A stretch of 64,000 bases of DNA from an uncultured bacterium (GTDB taxonomy: Bacteria > Actinomycetota > Coriobacteriia > Coriobacteriales > Coriobacteriaceae). The notes under the pieces were generated by a model. It ran no database searches and was not told the DNA's origin. It saw only the letters and a list, made by a program, of their open reading frames with translations. Shown piece by piece: positions 17,377 to 25,887 of this stretch. The stretch spans positions 1-64,000 of the forward strand of contig CAJMPZ010000002.1 of assembly GCA_905215445.1 (NCBI GenBank). Reading direction: 5' to 3'. The number at the start of each line of letters is the position of its first letter. Position 1 is the stretch's first letter. The translations under genes were made by a program, and so were the position numbers.

Positions 17377-17532
17377 GCTAGAGCGGCACTTGGGGACGTT
17401 CCCTTTCTGCCGGCACCTGCGACACTCCTTGTTTCAAGAGATTTCCCGTTTGCCGATTTGTGCCTTGAAAAATGTATATAACGACTATAACGTAGTGTGA
17501 AACATATTGGAAACAATACCGAGGAGGCTGCG

Positions 17533-18615
17533 TTGAAGAAAAGCAATCTGGGCTATGTGCTGGTGCTGATCGCCGCGCTTATGTGGGGCAGCATCGGAAT
17601 CTTTGTAAACGGCATCTCGGCCATGGGCGTTACGTCCCAGAGTATGGCTGCCTTTCGCTTGTTGGTCGGAGCGCTTATCTTGGCGCCGGTCCTGATGTTT
17701 ATGGGCTGCCGTTCGGGTGAGGGGTCTACCGTGGCTCAGGGTCCGCTGGCCCTGTTCAAGGCAAGCCCTAAAGAGCTTGTTTCCTGCGCGCTTGTCGGTA
17801 TCGTCGGTTTGGCCGCCGCCAACACTTGCTATTACGAGTGTATGGGCGAGGTGGGCATGTCCACGGCCTCGGTGCTGCTCTATACCTCGCCGGTGTTTGG
17901 CGTCGTGCTCGGCCGCGTGCTTTATCGCGAGGACGTGACCCCCAACAAGCTCGTTGCCATCGCTTTTAACATAGGGGGCTGTGTACTTGCAGTAACTAAT
18001 GGCGACCTTTCCGGTTTCCATTTTTCGGTTTGGGGCGTCACGTCGGGCGTGATTGCAGGCTTTTGTGGGGCGTCGCTCGCGGTGTTTAGCCGGATAGCAA
18101 CCAAGACGGTCCACCCGCTGGCTGTCACGTTTTGGGGCCTTGTTTTTGGCGGTGCGGTTATGGCGGCTATCGCGGCTCCGTGGCCGGATGTCGCCGCGGC
18201 AATGTCGCCACAGCTGCTGCTGCTGTTCCTTGGCTTTGGACTCATCCCCACAGCCGTGGCTTACATCTTATATATGCAGGGTCTGTCCATGGGGCTCGAG
18301 ACATCGAAAGTTCCCGTCGTAATGTCTTTCGAGACGGTCGTCACCGTACTGGTGGGCATTGGTGTCTATGCCGAGTCCGCCGGCGCGATCAAGGTCCTGG
18401 GTATTGTGCTGGTGCTCATGTCCATCCTGATTATGAACACCGACTTCTCCAAGCTGCGCAACAGTGTATTTGTCGGTCATGTCGCTGAGAGCATGACCTT
18501 TAAGCCCAACGCGTGGTGGACGGAGAAAACGCAGGACATGGATCTGTTTAAGGAACGCACCGGCATCGCGCTGGAGCCCACCGTGCAGGAAAGCCCCTGG
18601 TACTTCGTGCGATAG
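17533..18615 (+). CDS. EamA/DMT-family transporter
   Basis: This drug/metabolite-transporter-superfamily permease has 360 residues. About ten hydrophobic helices in two EamA repeats run from residue 7 to about 300, for example LIAALMWGSIGIF and GFGLIPTAVAYILYMQGLSMG. A hydrophilic C-terminal tail of about 50 residues (ending WYFVR) is unusual for the family. I start at TTG 17533 because GAGGAGG lies 5 bases upstream; the upstream GTG at 17497 has no site. A segment carrying CTATAACGTA (17485-17494) overlaps the promoter region and resembles the ACGTTATA motif ahead of the PTS genes. Substrate unknown. Confidence 0.85.
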   Translation: MKKSNLGYVLVLIAALMWGSIGIFVNGISAMGVTSQSMAAFRLLVGALILAPVLMFMGCRSGEGSTVAQGPLALFKASPKELVSCALVGIVGLAAANTCYYECMGEVGMSTASVLLYTSPVFGVVLGRVLYREDVTPNKLVAIAFNIGGCVLAVTNGDLSGFHFSVWGVTSGVIAGFCGASLAVFSRIATKTVHPLAVTFWGLVFGGAVMAAIAAPWPDVAAAMSPQLLLLFLGFGLIPTAVAYILYMQGLSMGLETSKVPVVMSFETVVTVLVGIGVYAESAGAIKVLGIVLVLMSILIMNTDFSKLRNSVFVGHVAESMTFKPNAWWTEKTQDMDLFKERTGIALEPTVQESPWYFVR

Positions 18616-18761
18616 GGGATTGCGCGCAGGGTCCGACTTGGGGTTATCCCGCCAGTGCCGGCCTGCCCAGCCCCAACGTTTCAAGTACGTTAAACCCGTC
18701 AACGGTCGATTTTCACCCGCGAACGGTCTTTATACTAATTAGCAATATCCGCAACGTATAA

Positions 18762-18782
18762 GACGTTATAATGACCATAACG
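18762..18782 (+). promoter_or_regulatory. Promoter -10 box and candidate GntR operator ahead of the PTS operon
   Basis: CGTTAT (18764-18769) and ATAACG (18777-18782) form an inverted repeat around a perfect TATAAT -10 at 18767-18772. GACGTTATAAT at 18762-18772 recurs exactly, in inverse orientation, at 38223-38233, and GACGTTATA recurs at 24787-24795 ahead of a GntR gene. No good -35 was found. Confidence 0.55.
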
Positions 18783-18798
18783 AAAAGGAGGAGGCAAG

Positions 18799-19722
18799 AT
18801 GAATCAGATCATTCTCGCATCTCATGGCGGCCTGGCCGCAGGCGCCAAAGACACGCTCGAGATGGTTCTCGGCGACGTGTCGAACGTCCACGTCGTGTCG
18901 CTTGCTCGTGACGACAAGGAGCCCATCACCAACAAGGTGGACGCCATGATCGCCACGTTCAACGCGGACGACACCGTCTATGTGCTGACCGATATGCTCG
19001 GCAGCTCGGTCAACAACAGCATGGTCGAGCTTTCCAAGAACGGCACGAAGTTCACGGTTGTCAGCGGTTTCAACATCCCGCTGGCGCTCACGCTCGCTAT
19101 GAGCCCCGTCCCCGTCAAGGGCGCCGAGCTCGCGGCCCTCATCAACGAGGCCCGCACCGGTCTGACCAACCCCAACGCACCGGTCGAGGTCGCCGCGGCT
19201 CCCGCCAAGAAGGCCAAGGCGTCCCGTCACAGCTCCGGTCCCGCCAAGATTGTCCTCGCGCGTCTTGACTACCGTCTGCTGCACGGCCAGGTCGTCTTTA
19301 CCTGGACCACCAAGGTCCAGGCCGAGCGCATCATCGTCGTCGACAACGCTGCCGCCAACGATGACATCAAGAAGGGCGCTCTTAAGCTGGCCAAGCCCCA
19401 GGGCGTGCGCCTGAACGTCTTCACCGTCGAGCGTGCCCTCGCCAAGATGGACAAGCTCAACACCCTCGGCGAGCGCGTCATGTTCGTCTTTGGCAACACT
19501 GCCGAGATGCTGCAGTTCTGCCAGGGCTACAAGCTCGACGCCATCAACCTGGGCGCCACCGCCAACCACGACGGTGCCGAACAGGTCGGCGGCAAGGACA
19601 GCTCCGTCTTCTTCGACGCCACCCAGAAGGCCGACGTCAACCAGCTGCTCGACATGGGCATCAAGCTCTACGTCCAGCAGACCCCTACGTATCAGAGCGT
19701 CGACATCGACGCCAAGCTGTAA
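18799..19722 (+). CDS. PTS mannose-family EIIAB fusion protein
   Basis: This 307-residue cytoplasmic phosphocarrier joins two PTS domains. The EIIA domain (about 1-135) has its phospho-His at His9 (LASHGGLAAG). A linker rich in Ala and Lys (about 136-150) leads to the EIIB domain, with phospho-His at His162 (LDYRLLHGQVVFTW). HPr phosphorylates EIIA, and EIIB passes phosphate to the sugar carried by EIIC/EIID. It is first of a four-gene operon with EIIC, EIID and a deglycase, preceded by AAAAGGAGGAGG. The operon layout resembles the Gfr system of Salmonella, which takes up fructoselysine and glucoselysine. Confidence 0.93.
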   Translation: MNQIILASHGGLAAGAKDTLEMVLGDVSNVHVVSLARDDKEPITNKVDAMIATFNADDTVYVLTDMLGSSVNNSMVELSKNGTKFTVVSGFNIPLALTLAMSPVPVKGAELAALINEARTGLTNPNAPVEVAAAPAKKAKASRHSSGPAKIVLARLDYRLLHGQVVFTWTTKVQAERIIVVDNAAANDDIKKGALKLAKPQGVRLNVFTVERALAKMDKLNTLGERVMFVFGNTAEMLQFCQGYKLDAINLGATANHDGAEQVGGKDSSVFFDATQKADVNQLLDMGIKLYVQQTPTYQSVDIDAKL

Positions 19723-19758
19723 TCAACCAGGCTTTTGCCTGACTGAAAGGAGAAGGGT

Positions 19759-20553
19759 ATGAATACGTTCATCAGTGCGGTGCTCGTCGGCCTCGTCGGC
19801 GTGTTCTGCATGTGGGACTCCCGCCTGCTCGGTCGTCTTAACTTCGAGCAGCCCCTCGTTGGCGCTACGCTCGTCGGTCTGCTGCTGGGCGATGTGCCCA
19901 CCGGCCTTGCCGTCGGTGCCGCCGTCGAGCTCGTGTCCATGGGCCTGGTGCAGGTCGGCGCCGCCGTTCCGCCCGATATGGTCCTGGGCGGCATCGTGGC
20001 AGCTGCCTTCGCGTGCCTGACCGATGCTTCTGCTGAGACCGCCATGACGATCGCCATCCCGGTCGCCGTCTTGGGTCAGCTCCTCGGCATCGTGTTCCGT
20101 TCCATCATCGCCGCCCTCACCCATGTGGCCGATAGCGCGATCGATAACGGTAACTTCAAGACCGCCTACCGTATGCACATCTGCGCCGGCTCCGGTCTGT
20201 ACGCCATCATGTACTTCCTGCCGATCTTCCTGGCCGTCTTTGTTGGCACCGACCTGGTTCAGGCCATCGTCAACATGGTTCCCGAGTGGCTGTCCGTTGG
20301 TCTGAACGTTTCGACCAAGATCATGACCGCCTACGGTCTGGCTCTGCTGCTCACCATGATGATCAAGAAGGGTATGACCCCGTTCCTGTTCATCGGTTTC
20401 CTGCTCGCCGCCTACCTCAACCTGTCCGTCATCGCGGTCGCTCTGATCGGTGTGTGCCTGGCTATCGTCTTCATGGGCTTCAAGTTCAATGGCTCCCATG
20501 CAACCGCCGGTGTCGATTCCGACTACGATCCGCTCGAAGACGACGAAGACTAA
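19759..20553 (+). CDS. PTS mannose-family EIIC permease
   Basis: This 264-residue membrane component of a mannose/fructose/sorbose-family PTS forms the sugar channel with EIID. Multiple hydrophobic helices are visible, along with the family segments FEQPLVGATLVGLLLGDVPTG and ELVSMGLVQVGAAVPPD. The acidic C-terminal tail (DYDPLEDDED) is common in this subclass. It starts 36 bases after EIIAB with AAAGGAGAAGGG upstream. Confidence 0.93.
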   Translation: MNTFISAVLVGLVGVFCMWDSRLLGRLNFEQPLVGATLVGLLLGDVPTGLAVGAAVELVSMGLVQVGAAVPPDMVLGGIVAAAFACLTDASAETAMTIAIPVAVLGQLLGIVFRSIIAALTHVADSAIDNGNFKTAYRMHICAGSGLYAIMYFLPIFLAVFVGTDLVQAIVNMVPEWLSVGLNVSTKIMTAYGLALLLTMMIKKGMTPFLFIGFLLAAYLNLSVIAVALIGVCLAIVFMGFKFNGSHATAGVDSDYDPLEDDED

Positions 20554-20566
20554 GGAGGAACACACT

Positions 20567-21400
20567 ATGGCAACCGCAACCAAGGACGTGTCCCTGAACA
20601 AGAAGGTCAGCCAGTTCTTCTGGCGCTCCTGGGCCATCCAGGCCTCTTGGAACTACGAGCGTCAGATGAACATGGGCTTCCTCTACGGCATGGTTCCTAC
20701 GCTCGACCGCCTCTATCCGGACGAGTCCGACCCCAAGCAGCTCGCTGCTAAGAAAGAGGCTTACCACCGTCACATGGCGTTCTACAACTGCACCCCGCAG
20801 ACGAGCGCTTTTGTCCTAGGTCTCGCCGCCTCCATGGAGGAGGAGTACGCCAAGGATCCCGAGAACTTCGATCCCGATTCGATCAACGCGGTCAAGACCT
20901 CCCTCATGGGTCCGCTTTCCGGCATCGGTGACTCCCTCTTCCAGGGCACCATCCGCGTTATCGCCTTTGGCCTGGGCGTTCAGCTGGCTCAGCAGGGCTC
21001 CATCATGGGCCCGATCCTGGCCATGCTCATCTCCATCGTCCCCTCTGTGCTGATCACTTGGTTCGCAGCCAAGATGGGCTATCAGGGCGGCCACGAGTAC
21101 CTGAGCAAGCTTCAGGGCGGCGACCTCATGGAAAAGCTCATGTATGTCTGCGGCATCGTAGGTCTTATGTCCGTGGGCGGCATGATCGCCACGCTGATCG
21201 GCGCCACCACCCCGCTGCAGTTCGCTGACGGCACCGTCGTGATCCAGGACATCCTGGACGGCATGATGCCCCAGATGATCTCCCTCGGCCTCACCGGCCT
21301 TATGTACTGGCTCATCAAGAAGAACGTCAACACCGGTTGGCTTCTCGTGATCGCCATCGTGGGCGGCATCGCCCTCTCCGCGGCCGGCATCCTGGCCTAG
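20567..21400 (+). CDS. PTS mannose-family EIID permease
   Basis: This 277-residue EIID partner of the preceding EIIC has the N-terminal cytoplasmic helix FFWRSWAIQASWNYERQMNMGFLYGM, in which SW..ER..N is typical. SLMGPLSGIGDSLFQGTIR follows near residues 110-128, then C-terminal membrane helices. The ATG at 20567 follows TAAGGAGG that overlaps the EIIC stop; the longer frame from 20450 overlaps EIIC in another frame and is rejected. Confidence 0.93.
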   Translation: MATATKDVSLNKKVSQFFWRSWAIQASWNYERQMNMGFLYGMVPTLDRLYPDESDPKQLAAKKEAYHRHMAFYNCTPQTSAFVLGLAASMEEEYAKDPENFDPDSINAVKTSLMGPLSGIGDSLFQGTIRVIAFGLGVQLAQQGSIMGPILAMLISIVPSVLITWFAAKMGYQGGHEYLSKLQGGDLMEKLMYVCGIVGLMSVGGMIATLIGATTPLQFADGTVVIQDILDGMMPQMISLGLTGLMYWLIKKNVNTGWLLVIAIVGGIALSAAGILA

Positions 21401-21434
21401 TCGCGACCAAGCGCCTAACCGCTTTCCCCCGGGG

Positions 21435-21467
21435 GCCTGCCTGGCATCCCATACCCCAGGCAGGCTT
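21435..21467 (+). terminator. Hairpin after EIID, possible partial terminator
   Basis: GCCTGCCTGG (21435-21444) pairs with CCAGGCAGGC (21456-21465). Only two T residues follow, so it may attenuate or stabilise the transcript rather than end it. Confidence 0.45.
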
Positions 21468-21476
21468 CCATCCCTA

Positions 21477-21509
21477 GATGTGTCAAAGGGACAGTTCCTT
21501 TGACACATC
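21477..21509. repeat. Palindromic element GATGTGTCAAAGG
   Basis: Perfect 13-base arms (21477-21489 and 21497-21509) flank GACAGTT, so the centre reads GGGACAGTTCC. It resembles the other GGGAC-centred palindromes in this window. Confidence 0.8.
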
Positions 21510-21599
21510 CTCAACGGGCCGGCGACTCGGTCCAAACCACGGTAACCCTGCGAGCGCCCGGCAATGTGGCGCCGCAAAAAATCGAAAGGAATGTGTCAG

Positions 21600-22583
21600 A
21601 TGTACGAGATCGACCTTAACCTCCCTAAGCAGATCGTCGCTGACGTCCTGTCCAACCACGAGATCCACAGCGTCGCCTTCGTCGGCTGCGGTGCTTCCAT
21701 GTCCGACCTTTACCCTGCCAAGTACTTCCTGGCCAACAACACGGACAAGCTGAACGTTCAGATCTTCACCGCTAACGAGTTCAACTACGACACGCCTTCC
21801 TGGGTCAACGAGCACACCTTCGTGATCACCTGCTCCCTCGGTGGCTCCACGCCCGAGACCGTCGAGGCCAACAAGACCGCCAAGAAGCACAACTGCCCGG
21901 TCGTCTCCCTCACCAACAAGGCCGGCTCCGCTCTGACCGTCGACGCCGACCACGTCATCGTTCACGGCTTCCATGCCAACTACGCTGCCAAGTGCGAGAA
22001 GCCTGGCTACGCCATCGCTCTTGCTCTCGAGATCCTTCAGCAGACCGAGGGCTATGACCACTACGAGGACATGATCACCGGCCTCACCAACGTCTTCGAG
22101 CTCTGCGAGAACGCCGCTCAGTCCGCCAAGGGCCTCGCCAAGCAGTTCGCCCAGGACTTCAAGGACGACAAGATGATCTACTTCATGGCCTCTGGTGCCT
22201 CCGAGAAGATGGCTTATTCTCACGCCGCCTTCCTGTTCACCGAGATGCAGTGGATCGACGCCGCCGCCTACAACACCGGCGAGTACTTCCACGGCCCGTT
22301 CGAGGTTTCCACCGAGGGTAAGCCCTACGTCTTCTTCATGTCCGATGGTGCCACCCGTCCGATGGACGCCCGCGCCCTCACCTTCCTTAAGCGCATGGGC
22401 GCCAAGGTCGCTCTGATCGACTCCAAGGACTACGGTCTGGCCGACGCCGTGCCGGCAAGCGTCGTCACCTACTTCAACCCGCTGCTGCACCTCGCCGTTA
22501 TGCGCGAGTACGGCAACCAGATCGCCGAGGCCCGTCAGCACCCGCTGACCATGCGTCGCTACATGTGGAAGCTTTCCTACTAA
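21600..22583 (+). CDS. SIS-domain fructosamine-6-phosphate deglycase-like protein (FrlB family), copy 2
   Basis: This 327-residue double-SIS protein lies downstream of EIIAB, EIIC and EIID, so it probably deglycates the phosphorylated product of that PTS. The sugar-phosphate loop FVGCGASMSDLYPAK is near residues 25-39. Glu215 (TEMQW) and His231 (EYFHGPFE) keep the FraB-type spacing. The C terminus MRRYMWKLSY fits FrlB. Of several starts, the ATG at 21600 is best placed, 9 bases after GAAAGGA. The 200-base gap from EIID carries a hairpin and a palindrome, so its expression may differ from the transporter genes. Confidence 0.86.
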   Translation: MYEIDLNLPKQIVADVLSNHEIHSVAFVGCGASMSDLYPAKYFLANNTDKLNVQIFTANEFNYDTPSWVNEHTFVITCSLGGSTPETVEANKTAKKHNCPVVSLTNKAGSALTVDADHVIVHGFHANYAAKCEKPGYAIALALEILQQTEGYDHYEDMITGLTNVFELCENAAQSAKGLAKQFAQDFKDDKMIYFMASGASEKMAYSHAAFLFTEMQWIDAAAYNTGEYFHGPFEVSTEGKPYVFFMSDGATRPMDARALTFLKRMGAKVALIDSKDYGLADAVPASVVTYFNPLLHLAVMREYGNQIAEARQHPLTMRRYMWKLSY

Positions 22584-22617
22584 TCACAAGTAAGTAGACC
22601 TTACGGGTTGATTGAGA

Positions 22618-22648
22618 GGGGATGGGGTTTTGCCCCGTCCCCTTTTTT
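22618..22648 (+). terminator. Terminator after deglycase copy 2
   Basis: GGGGATGGGG (22618-22627) pairs with CCCCGTCCCC (22633-22642, one wobble), followed by six T residues. Confidence 0.88.
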
Positions 22649-22685
22649 GCTTTGGGGAGGGCGTGTCTGTCGCGTCGCAAAACAC

Positions 22686-22728
22686 CAGATAAAACCTACC
22701 AAAATAAACCTGTCCCTTTTTGGCAGGT
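22686..22728. repeat. Palindromic element, ACCTACCAAAA family (copy 1)
   Basis: ACCTACCAAAA and TTTTGGCAGGT are inverted arms around TAAACCTGTCCC. The whole segment matches 32646-32690 in the opposite orientation, with only the two arm mismatches swapped. Confidence 0.85.
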
Positions 22729-22742
22729 GGGAGGAGATGCGT

Positions 22743-23372
22743 ATGATTAAGGCAGTGCTGTTTGACATGGACGGCGTGCTGGTCGATACCGAGTGGTTCT
22801 ACAACCGTCGCCGCGTGGCGTTTATGGAGGAAAAGGGGTTCCACTTTGACGAGATCCCCGATCTTTCGGGGTCTAACGAGCCTGCCATCTGGAAGTCGCT
22901 GGTGCCCGACGATGTTGAGCTGCGCGAGCGCTTGCGCGTTGAGTACAAGCAGGTCTACAGCCCGGTTCACCCTGTTCCGTATGCCGAGCTGCTCAACGAG
23001 CAGACGGAGCCGGTGATGCGCGAGCTGCACGAGCGCGGCGTCAAGTGTGCCATCGCGAGCTCGTCCTATCGCGAGCTCATTGACGAGCTGGTGGAGATTG
23101 CCGGTATCACCGACGTGCTGGACTACACCATCAGCGGTCACGAGTGCAGTGCATTTAAGCCCGACCCCGAGATCTACCTGCGTGCCATGGAGGCGCTGGG
23201 TGTGGAGCCTACCGAGTGCCTGGTTATCGAGGACTCGCCTTTGGGCATCGAGGCCGGCAAGCGCTCCGGCGCGCGCGTCCTGGCGCTGCGTCCGCACGAG
23301 GGCGTTAACCTGGACCAAACGGGAGCCGACGCCGTCATCGACAACCTCGCCGACATTCTGACCGCTTTGTAG
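22743..23372 (+). CDS. HAD-superfamily hydrolase (beta-phosphoglucomutase/phosphatase-like)
   Basis: This 209-residue HAD protein of the PGM-like class has motif I DMDGVLVDTEW (Asp nucleophile near residue 8), a helical cap domain, motif II ASSSYRELI, and motifs III/IV HECSAFKPDPEIYL and VIEDSPLGIEAG. Substrates in this class are small sugar phosphates. Two in-frame ATGs exist (22737 and 22743); GGGAGG is at a better distance from 22743. Its position just after a PTS/deglycase operon suggests sugar-phosphate metabolism, but a terminator and a palindrome separate them. Confidence 0.88.
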   Translation: MIKAVLFDMDGVLVDTEWFYNRRRVAFMEEKGFHFDEIPDLSGSNEPAIWKSLVPDDVELRERLRVEYKQVYSPVHPVPYAELLNEQTEPVMRELHERGVKCAIASSSYRELIDELVEIAGITDVLDYTISGHECSAFKPDPEIYLRAMEALGVEPTECLVIEDSPLGIEAGKRSGARVLALRPHEGVNLDQTGADAVIDNLADILTAL

Positions 23373-23376
23373 CGTC

Positions 23377-23422
23377 AATTCGCCGCAAGAAGTGCGGATT
23401 CACACGTCTCTTGCGGTGGATT
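23377..23422 (+). terminator. Hairpin after the HAD gene
   Basis: AATTCGCCGCAAGA (23377-23390) pairs with TCTTGCGGTGGATT (23409-23422), with two wobble pairs. There is no T run. It may be a terminator remnant or a repeat (the GCGGTGGA core also occurs at 17314). Confidence 0.4.
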
Positions 23423-23467
23423 GGCTCATTTTGGCTTCGATTTGATCCGTTTGGCTTCGACTCAGGC

Positions 23468-23588
23468 TAAGTGAGTAGACTTTTTGGCGCAGGCCGAGCA
23501 CAAAGCGTATCTGCCTTAGTAAAACCGCAGGTCACGGAAGTGGCAGCTTTGGGTGTGCTCGGGAGGTCGCGAAAAGTCTACTCACTTA
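23468..23588. repeat. Palindromic element with TAAGTGAGTAGACTTTT ends
   Basis: The outer 17 bases of each arm (23468-23484 and 23572-23588) are perfect inverted copies, and partial pairing continues inwards (GCCGAGCAC with GTGTGCTC). The 120-base unit fills most of a 350-base gap with no gene, as a MITE-like element would. Confidence 0.75.
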
Positions 23589-23725
23589 GAATTTGGGCCT
23601 TTGGTTGTGGGGTCACCGGTCCCGTTTTGGTTGTCGAGAGAGGGTGAATTGAGGCGCCCTCTGTCGCTCCATGCTACAATCGCCGACATGCCCCACAACT
23701 ACATCTGCCTTCGAAGGGAGCCTAC

Positions 23726-24733
23726 GTGGCGAACGCCATCGATCAGCTCACGGACCGCGTGCTCGTGCTCGGCCGCCTTACCATCGTCCGCCGCGCTATT
23801 ACCGCTGTGGCGGTCACCATTTCTGCCGTTCTCCAGACATTTCTGATCCAGGCGTTCATTCGGCCCGCCGACTTGCTTCCGAGCGGCCTTACCGGCGTCG
23901 CGGTCCTGCTCGATCGCGTTACCTCGCTCGGTGGCGTTCACATCGACATCTCGCTCGGTATGCTTGCGCTCAACATTCCCGTGGCGCTCCTATGCTGGAG
24001 CGGCATTAGCAAGCGCTTCGTCATCTTCTCGATGATGCAGGTCGTGCTCTCGTCGCTGTTCCTCAACGTCTTTCACTTCGCGCCGTTTTTGGGCGACAAG
24101 ATCATGCTCATCATTTTTGGCGGCGTGGTCTCGGGTCTGGGCGCTGCCATTGCGCTAAAGTCTGGCGCATCCACCGGCGGCACCGACTTTATCGCGCTGT
24201 GGGTTTCCAACCACACGGGCAAGACCATCTGGGGCGTCATCTTTGGTTTCAACTGCTTTATCCTGGCGATCTTCGGTTTCATGTTTGGCTGGGACAAGGC
24301 GGCGTATTCCATCGTGTTCCAGTTTATTTCGACCAAGACCATCGACAGTTTCTATCGTCGCTACGACCGCGTGACGCTGCAGATCACGACGCGCAAGGCA
24401 GACGAGGTCATGACCGCCTATGTTGACCATTTTCAGCACGGCATTAGTTGCGCCGAGGTCATCGGCGGATATAGCCGCGAAAAGATGTACCTGCTGCACG
24501 CCGTTGTCTCGACCTACGAGAGCCAGGACATTATCAAGCTGGTGTGCGACATTGATCCCGGTGCCGTGATCAACGTGTTCCACACGCTCAGCTTTGTGGG
24601 CGGCTGGTGGGGTGGTCATGTCGACGAGCCCATGCCCACGGCCGTTCCCGATCCCGACAAGCCCGCACGCATGGCCAGCAGGCAGGCGCGCCTCAGCGAG
24701 CAGGACAGTCTGCAACAGGACGACGGCAAGTAA
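23726..24733 (+). CDS. YitT-family membrane protein (DUF161 + DUF2179)
   Basis: This 335-residue protein has five or six N-terminal membrane helices carrying the YitT features FIRPADLLPSGLTGVAVLLDR and SGASTGGTDFIALW. A cytoplasmic DUF2179 domain follows from about residue 215 (YDRVTLQITTRKADEV, ISCAEVIGGYSREKMYLLHAVV). The start is a GTG, with GAAGGGAG upstream. The function of the family is not established. The hydrophilic Pro/Asp-rich C-terminal tail is longer than usual. Confidence 0.88.
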   Translation: MANAIDQLTDRVLVLGRLTIVRRAITAVAVTISAVLQTFLIQAFIRPADLLPSGLTGVAVLLDRVTSLGGVHIDISLGMLALNIPVALLCWSGISKRFVIFSMMQVVLSSLFLNVFHFAPFLGDKIMLIIFGGVVSGLGAAIALKSGASTGGTDFIALWVSNHTGKTIWGVIFGFNCFILAIFGFMFGWDKAAYSIVFQFISTKTIDSFYRRYDRVTLQITTRKADEVMTAYVDHFQHGISCAEVIGGYSREKMYLLHAVVSTYESQDIIKLVCDIDPGAVINVFHTLSFVGGWWGGHVDEPMPTAVPDPDKPARMASRQARLSEQDSLQQDDGK

Positions 24734-24786
24734 GGTTTTGCTGTATGTGGTGTATCGTTTTATCCAACTGAGGTAACATATAAAAA

Positions 24787-24800
24787 GACGTTATATACGT
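24787..24800. promoter_or_regulatory. Candidate operator upstream of the GntR gene at 24838
   Basis: GACGTTATATACGT contains the palindrome ACGTTATATACGT (near-symmetric) and shares GACGTTATA with the sites at 18762 and 38223 (inverse). It may mark autoregulation and a shared regulon. Confidence 0.5.
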
Positions 24801-24837
24801 ATTAGTTATTTTGATATTTCGATAAGAGTGATTAGAT

Positions 24838-25557
24838 ATGCCTGCGCCCAAAAATGCACCGCTTTACCAGCAGATTTACGACGAAATCAAGGATGCGATC
24901 GAGAAAGGTGTTTATGCACCCAAGGAGCGTATTCCGTCCGAGCTCGAGCTAGCCGAGCAGTACGAGGTGAGCCGAATTACGGTGCGCCGCGCCGTCGAGG
25001 AGTTGTGCTCCGATGGCTACCTGGTTAAGCAGCAGGGCCGCGGCACCTTTGTTTCCACGCCGCACATCAATCGCCAGTTTCACGCCTCGACGCTGCAGAC
25101 GTTTACCGCGCTGTGTGCCGACAACGGCATGAAGGCGGGCGCACATGTGATCGATCGTCAGATTGTTCCGGCGCGCCAAAACGAGATGGAGTTCTTTGGC
25201 CTGCAGAAGGATGCGCTGCTGCTGCATATCAAGCGCGTGCGTACGGCCGACGGCGAGCCCATCTTTGAGGAGAACATTTTTGTGCCGTTTGACGCTTACC
25301 GTGAGCTGTTGACGGCCGATCTTGAGGACAAGTCGATTTTTGCCGAGGTCGAGCGTGTTGGCGGAACGCCGATTGTCTCGGTTGGCTACCGCACGGTCGA
25401 GGCCGTTCGCGCCAACGCCGAGCAGGCCGCCGAGCTGGGCATTGCCCCGCACGACCCGCTGCTCAACCTGCGTGCCGGCTTTATCGGCCCCAATGGCGAG
25501 CCGGTTTTGATGGGTAAGCAGTACTACGTGGGATCGCGCTACGTTATGGTCATGTAA
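24838..25557 (+). CDS. GntR/UTRA-family transcriptional regulator
   Basis: This 239-residue HutC-type regulator has APLYQQIYDEIKDAI and PSELELAEQYEVSRITVRRAV in the winged-helix domain, QGRGTFVSTP in the wing, and a UTRA domain from about residue 85. No deglycase or PTS gene follows it. The GACGTTATA motif just upstream also precedes the PTS operon at 18799 and the deglycase at 38278, so I propose it controls one or both from a distance (inference). Confidence 0.9.
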   Translation: MPAPKNAPLYQQIYDEIKDAIEKGVYAPKERIPSELELAEQYEVSRITVRRAVEELCSDGYLVKQQGRGTFVSTPHINRQFHASTLQTFTALCADNGMKAGAHVIDRQIVPARQNEMEFFGLQKDALLLHIKRVRTADGEPIFEENIFVPFDAYRELLTADLEDKSIFAEVERVGGTPIVSVGYRTVEAVRANAEQAAELGIAPHDPLLNLRAGFIGPNGEPVLMGKQYYVGSRYVMVM

Positions 25558-25586
25558 GTTACGCGGTTTTACCAAACCGCGTAACT
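25557..25586 (+). terminator. Hairpin at the end of the GntR gene
   Basis: AGTTACGCGGTTT (25557-25569) pairs with AAACCGCGTAACT (25574-25586). A long T run is lacking, but the position directly after the stop codon suggests termination. Confidence 0.55.
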
Positions 25587-25600
25587 AGTCGACGCTGCAT

Positions 25601-25694
25601 ACGCCCCTAAGCGGCAATCTGACGTTCAATCGTCGGTCGCGTACCGAAGTACGCTTCCCTCCTCTTTCACGTCACCTTGCTCGCTTAGGGGCGT
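25601..25694. other. Long near-continuous hairpin, possible structured RNA
   Basis: A 13-bp outer helix (25601-25613 with 25682-25694) continues into GCAA/TTGC and TGACGT/ACGTCA (25620-25625 with 25669-25674). After an internal loop of 13-14 bases it ends in GCGTAC-CGAA-GTACGC (25639-25654). On the minus strand the tip is a C(UUCG)G tetraloop. TTTT follows on the plus strand. It lies in the 330-base gap between the GntR gene and recQ. The strand and function are not known. Confidence 0.55.
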
Positions 25695-25738
25695 TTTCGC
25701 TGACTTATGCTCAACCAGCGACGTTTCCGCGCCTGTCA

Positions 25739-25800
25739 GGGTAGTCATTGGGGACGTTCTTAAACGACTAGTCATTCAAGAACGTCCCCAATGACTACCC
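25739..25800. repeat. Perfect palindromic element GTAGTCATTGGGGACGTTC
   Basis: Perfect 23-base arms (25739-25761 and 25778-25800) flank a 16-base loop. The arm starts GGGTAG and contains GGGGACGTTC. The layout (GTAG foot, GGGGAC core) recalls REP palindromes handled by RAYT transposases. Confidence 0.85.
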
Positions 25801-25887
25801 GCAGAATGAGCGTGGCTGGCAGCAGCCCGGCATCGGTCCGCGTGGCGGCGTATAATCGGCGGCAGATGACTTGGACGTTAGGAAACC

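Noticed and set aside
25601..25694. tRNA or known riboswitch
   Set aside because: The fold is one long hairpin rather than a cloverleaf, and I recognise no riboswitch core sequence.
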